DNA from: Bacteroidaceae bacterium
GTDB taxonomy: Bacteria; Bacteroidota; Bacteroidia; Bacteroidales; Bacteroidaceae
Reading direction: 5' to 3'
NCBI GenBank assembly: GCA_017615125.1
Contig: JAGAAS010000021.1
Span: 1 to 45,631 of the forward strand
DNA length: 45,631 nucleotides
Shown here: in pieces, positions 42,864-45,631 of the stretch
Layout of the letters: each line of letters opens with the position of its first letter
Numbering within the stretch: the first letter of the stretch is position 1
Notes under the pieces: generated by a model
Told to the model about the DNA's origin: nothing
The model's database searches: none
The model's input: only the letters and a program-made list of their open reading frames with translations
Translations under genes and position numbers: made by a program

Positions 42864-43895
42864 TTAATTCCACAGACGATAAGTGGGGCTGCCGTTAGCA
42901 TAAGTGGCGCTTTCGGCTACGTTGTCCAAGCTGGGCAATTCGCCGTACTCCTCGTTCACACGCCCGTGAATCGTCAGATGCCGATAGAGATTTGCAGGGT
43001 TATCCTTCAGGTTGACGGCATCGCGCACCTCGCCCTTTGTCAGCTTGACAACGACAATCTGGTTTTTCTCCGTCAGCGCAGCCGAGTCGGCAAGCATCAC
43101 GTTGAATTCGTATCCCGTCTTGTCGAACTGAGGGCTCTTGTTGTAATAGCCGACAATGTATCCCGTCACCCACACTTCATCCGAGTAGCTCCTCTCAACG
43201 CGAAGCAATGTCTGCATGCTATCCACATACGCCACAACTTCCGCCACAGAGACGGGCTCGTCTATCGTGTTGGCGCGGAAGGGGGAGTCGGAGGGGTTCT
43301 CATTCGGGTTCTGCGGGTTGTCGTTTCCGTTGCCTTGATTCTCTTCCGGGTTGTCGTCGTTGCCAAGAACGAACTCCTCCACCTCATACACGCCCGTGAT
43401 GGAGAGATACTGCGTGAGGTTTCCGTGAACCTTCAGCCGCTGGTGCATCACCGAGGGGTTCTCGTAGAGGTTCAGCTCGCTGCGCTCCTCCGAGCCATTA
43501 GCAAGGCGGATAGCTATGCAGCGACGATAGTCCGTCGTGAGCGTGTCGGCAAGCAGCAGGTTCGACTGCTTGATAGCACTCTTGTCCGAGAGCGAGAATA
43601 CGGCGCTTGCCGAAGCGCTTGTCCCCTTCACAAAGCCTACAACGATGCCTTCCACCCACACGTCGCTCGCTGGGGCTACCTTCCACGCCTCCAAAACGGA
43701 ATAGGGATCGGTGCGCGTGCCGAGAGAGACAACCTGTATCGAGTCGTAGTCGATGCCGGAAGGGTTGACATCGGTTGAATCCTTCTTCTCCTCATCGTCG
43801 GGAAGGACTAGGGGAGCCGTGCAGCCAGCAAGGAGAGCCAGCAGCCCGACGAAGACAACAGAGCATACCGAACGACGCATAGCGGATTTGTTCAT
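42864..43895 (-). CDS. Lipoprotein with two DUF6359-like domains
   Basis: The start chosen is the ATG at 43895 (MNKSAMRRSV); an upstream TTG is unlikely. The protein has 343 residues and lipobox LLAGC (Cys25). Two related OB-fold-like domains lie at about 55-175 and 210-335: the first has WVEGIVVGFVKG, RCIAIRLANGSEERSELNLYENP and LKVHGNLTQYL; the second has WVTGYIVGYYNK, QIVVVKLTKGEVRDAVNLKDNP and LTIHGRVNEEY. A low-complexity Asn/Asp/Pro/Glu linker joins them. The WVxGYIVG pattern is that of DUF6359. It is divergent from the aldolase gene. Function unknown. Confidence 0.75.
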   Translation of the reverse strand: MNKSAMRRSVCSVVFVGLLALLAGCTAPLVLPDDEEKKDSTDVNPSGIDYDSIQVVSLGTRTDPYSVLEAWKVAPASDVWVEGIVVGFVKGTSASASAVFSLSDKSAIKQSNLLLADTLTTDYRRCIAIRLANGSEERSELNLYENPSVMHQRLKVHGNLTQYLSITGVYEVEEFVLGNDDNPEENQGNGNDNPQNPNENPSDSPFRANTIDEPVSVAEVVAYVDSMQTLLRVERSYSDEVWVTGYIVGYYNKSPQFDKTGYEFNVMLADSAALTEKNQIVVVKLTKGEVRDAVNLKDNPANLYRHLTIHGRVNEEYGELPSLDNVAESATYANGSPTYRLWN

Positions 43896-44008
43896 TACAG
43901 ATGACAAAATAACGGCATCTCTCCCGAAAAAACAAGAAAAATCGGCTCAATCTGCTGCGACTCGCCCAAAAAAATGGGAAATAAAAAACGTGGCGCGAAA
44001 AAATTCAC

Positions 44009-44016
44009 TACATTTG
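44009..44016 (+). promoter_or_regulatory. Promoter -7 box for the aldolase gene
   Basis: TACATTTG matches the consensus. The leader to the ATG at 44114 would be about 90 bases, long for this window. Confidence 0.6.
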
Positions 44017-44113
44017 CGAACAGAAAAGGGAAAAGCCCTAAGAAGGGAGCCGTTTTCTCCTTTTCCCGAATCAGACAGAAGTATTCATCACCATAAACAA
44101 ACAACTATCAAAC

Positions 44114-45115
44114 ATGGTTAACTACAAAGATCTGGGTCTTGTGAACACACGCGAAATGTTTGCTAAGGCCATCGATGGCGGCTATGCCATCCCCGCTTTC
44201 AACTTCAACAACATGGAACAGCTGCAGGCTATCATCATGGCTGCTGCCGAGACCAAGTCGCCCGTCATCCTTCAGGTATCGAAAGGTGCCCGCAACTACG
44301 CCAACCAGACGCTTCTGCGCTACATGGCCGAAGGTGCTGTTGCCTACGCAAAGGAACTGGGCTGGGAACACCCGCAAATCGTTCTTCACCTCGATCACGG
44401 CGACAGCTTCGAGCTTTGCAAGAGCTGCGTCGACATGGGCTTCTCAAGCGTGATGATTGACGCTTCCTCCCTCCCCTACGAGGAGAACATCGCCCTCACG
44501 AAGAAGGTTGTCGACTATGCTCATCAGTACGACGTTACCGTAGAGGCTGAGCTGGGCGTGCTGGCAGGCGTGGAAGACGAAGTATGCGCTGAAGAGTCGC
44601 ACTACACCAAGCCCGAAGAGGTTATCGACTTCTCCACCCGTTCCGGTTGCGACAGCCTGGCTATCTCCATCGGCACCAGTCACGGAGCCTACAAGTTCAA
44701 GCCCGAGCAGTGCACCCTCGATCCGAAGACGGGACGTCTCGTTCCTCCCCCACTCGCCTTCGACGTGCTCCACGAAGTAGAGAAGCGCCTTCCCGGCTTC
44801 CCCATCGTGCTTCACGGCTCCAGCAGCGTGCCGCAGGAAGAGGTTGACACCATCAACAAGTATGGCGGAGCCCTCAAGGCTGCCGTAGGTATTCCCGAGG
44901 AGCAGCTGCGCGAAGCTGCCAAGAGCGCCGTTTGCAAGATTAACATCGACCCCGACTCCCGTCTGGCAATGACGGCAGCCGTACGCAAGGTCTTCGCCGA
45001 GAAGCCTGCCGAGTTCGACCCGCGCAAGTACTTGGGCCCCGCTCGCGACAACATGAAGAAGCTCTACATCCACAAGATTGTGAATGTTTTGGGCTCCGAC
45101 GGCAAAGCGCTTTAA
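44114..45115 (+). CDS. fba: Class II fructose-bisphosphate aldolase
   Basis: This 333-residue zinc enzyme splits fructose 1,6-bisphosphate into dihydroxyacetone phosphate and glyceraldehyde 3-phosphate. GYAIPAFNFNNMEQLQAII opens the barrel; VLHLDHGDS near 95-103 gives the catalytic Asp and zinc His; VEAELGVLAGVEDEV follows; ISIGTSHGAYKF and IVLHGSSSVP supply the other zinc histidines and phosphate contacts; KINIDPDSR closes it. It acts in glycolysis and gluconeogenesis. Single gene with a promoter and a strong terminator downstream. Confidence 0.96.
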   Translation: MVNYKDLGLVNTREMFAKAIDGGYAIPAFNFNNMEQLQAIIMAAAETKSPVILQVSKGARNYANQTLLRYMAEGAVAYAKELGWEHPQIVLHLDHGDSFELCKSCVDMGFSSVMIDASSLPYEENIALTKKVVDYAHQYDVTVEAELGVLAGVEDEVCAEESHYTKPEEVIDFSTRSGCDSLAISIGTSHGAYKFKPEQCTLDPKTGRLVPPPLAFDVLHEVEKRLPGFPIVLHGSSSVPQEEVDTINKYGGALKAAVGIPEEQLREAAKSAVCKINIDPDSRLAMTAAVRKVFAEKPAEFDPRKYLGPARDNMKKLYIHKIVNVLGSDGKAL

Positions 45116-45118
45116 AGA

Positions 45119-45275
45119 AGGCTAAGGGCTAAATAGGCTAAAGGCTAATGGGCTAAGAGGCTAATTAAAGGCTAAAAGGCTAAAGGCCAATAAAACCTAG
45201 AGCCCTAGAAATTCTAGGATTCCTAGAAAAACTAGAAAACTAGAGAAACCAGTAAGCCTAGTAAGCCTAGCGCAA
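45119..45275. repeat. GGCTAA and CTAG short-repeat tract
   Basis: From 45119 to about 45190 the word GGCTAA or a one-base variant recurs about nine times at uneven spacing. From about 45200 to 45275 the word CTAG recurs about nine times (CCTAGA, TTCTAGGA, ACTAGA, GCCTAG). No open frame fits it. It lies between the aldolase stop and its terminator, so it would be in the 3' end of the mRNA. Confidence 0.75.
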
Positions 45276-45288
45276 AGCCCCCCCAAGC

Positions 45289-45326
45289 AATTCGGCTGGC
45301 AGAATCTGCCAGCCGAATTCTTTTTC
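45289..45326 (+). terminator. Terminator of the aldolase gene
   Basis: The 15-bp arms AATTCGGCTGGCAGA and TCTGCCAGCCGAATT are perfect, one base apart, and followed by CTTTTTC. Confidence 0.85.
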
Positions 45327-45417
45327 TCGCGCGCGTACCTTATTATATAATGCGGCTTACAGCTTCCTTTCTGCGAAGTATGCCTTGAAACAGGAGAAAA
45401 ATCAAAGCTCTAAGGAA

Positions 45418-45602
45418 ACTGGTTCTTCCCTTTTAGAGAAGAATTTTTTCTTTCTTCATCTCGCGAGATTCTTTGAGCATATTTATCTATGCTCTTCCTC
45501 TGTCGCGACTCACCATAACTTGTGCAAGCACAGTTCTGGCTTCGCTGCTCCATCGGTTCTTCATACGGATTTTTTCTTTCTTCATAATTCTTTTTCGAGA
45601 AC
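45418..45602. repeat. Modular intergenic repeat with one ATCTCGCGAGAT palindrome
   Basis: The palindrome lies at 45458-45469, between TTTTTTCTTTCTTC and TCTTTGAGCAT. A second part at about 45558-45602 has TTCATACGGATTTTTTCTTT and CATAATTCTTTTTCGAGAA. No gene is seen between 45327 and the window end. Confidence 0.7.
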
Positions 45603-45631
45603 ACATATTGCGACAGGAAGGAAGGAAGGAA

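Overview
The window looks like a chromosome segment of a Bacteroidales bacterium, most like Prevotella and its relatives. The evidence is the promoter type (-7 box TAnnTTTG, often with TTTG about 19-20 bp upstream), many lipoproteins and T9SS-like C-termini, Bacteroidetes families (DUF4369, DUF4296, DUF6057, DUF5009, DUF6359-like, BspA-type leucine-rich repeats), an S16 protein with a long alanine-rich tail, and the order ileS - dksA-like - lspA - DUF4296. The genus cannot be fixed from this sequence alone.

Layout. Positions 1-942 hold a 19-bp inverted repeat around an AT-rich core, a short remnant of a P-loop (DUF3987/VirE-like) gene, and otherwise non-coding DNA. Positions 943-8205 (minus strand) read as one string: GH29 alpha-L-fucosidase, DUF4369 lipoprotein, a 47-residue lipoprotein, a DUF6057-like membrane protein, a PD40 propeller lipoprotein with a CxxCH motif, a glycerophosphodiester phosphodiesterase-like lipoprotein and a DUF5009/HGSNAT-like acyltransferase. 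Positions 8578-16984 are a glycan-degradation block: a pectate-lyase-like PL1 protein (plus), convergent with an operon of GH33 sialidase, GH31 (PA14-containing) and GH5 enzymes (minus). No SusC/SusD pair or PUL regulator is present. Positions 17309-24085 carry a large lectin-like surface protein, a zinc metallopeptidase and a BspA-like protein with a dockerin.

Positions 24202-34851 are core genes: rpsP, tRNA-Lys, an MBL-fold hydrolase behind an Omp85-type protein, a divergent SpoU rRNA/tRNA methyltransferase, and the ileS - dksA-like - lspA - DUF4296 operon. Next come a tRNA-Ser/tRNA-Glu operon, an array of about 85-bp palindromic promoter-like repeats feeding a cupin-GNAT fusion gene, a 56-residue membrane protein, pyruvate:ferredoxin oxidoreductase, a DUF4143-type ATPase, a DUF6359-like lipoprotein and class II fructose-bisphosphate aldolase.

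The least expected content is between the genes. There are three families of intergenic elements: the promoter-like palindromes (35672-36031, with a relative at 8218-8340), a modular family built on the 12-bp palindrome ATCTCGCGAGAT (six exact copies), and 22-bp-period arrays with palindromic cores (35168-35247 and 42722-42787). No complete mobile element, CRISPR array or rRNA gene was seen.
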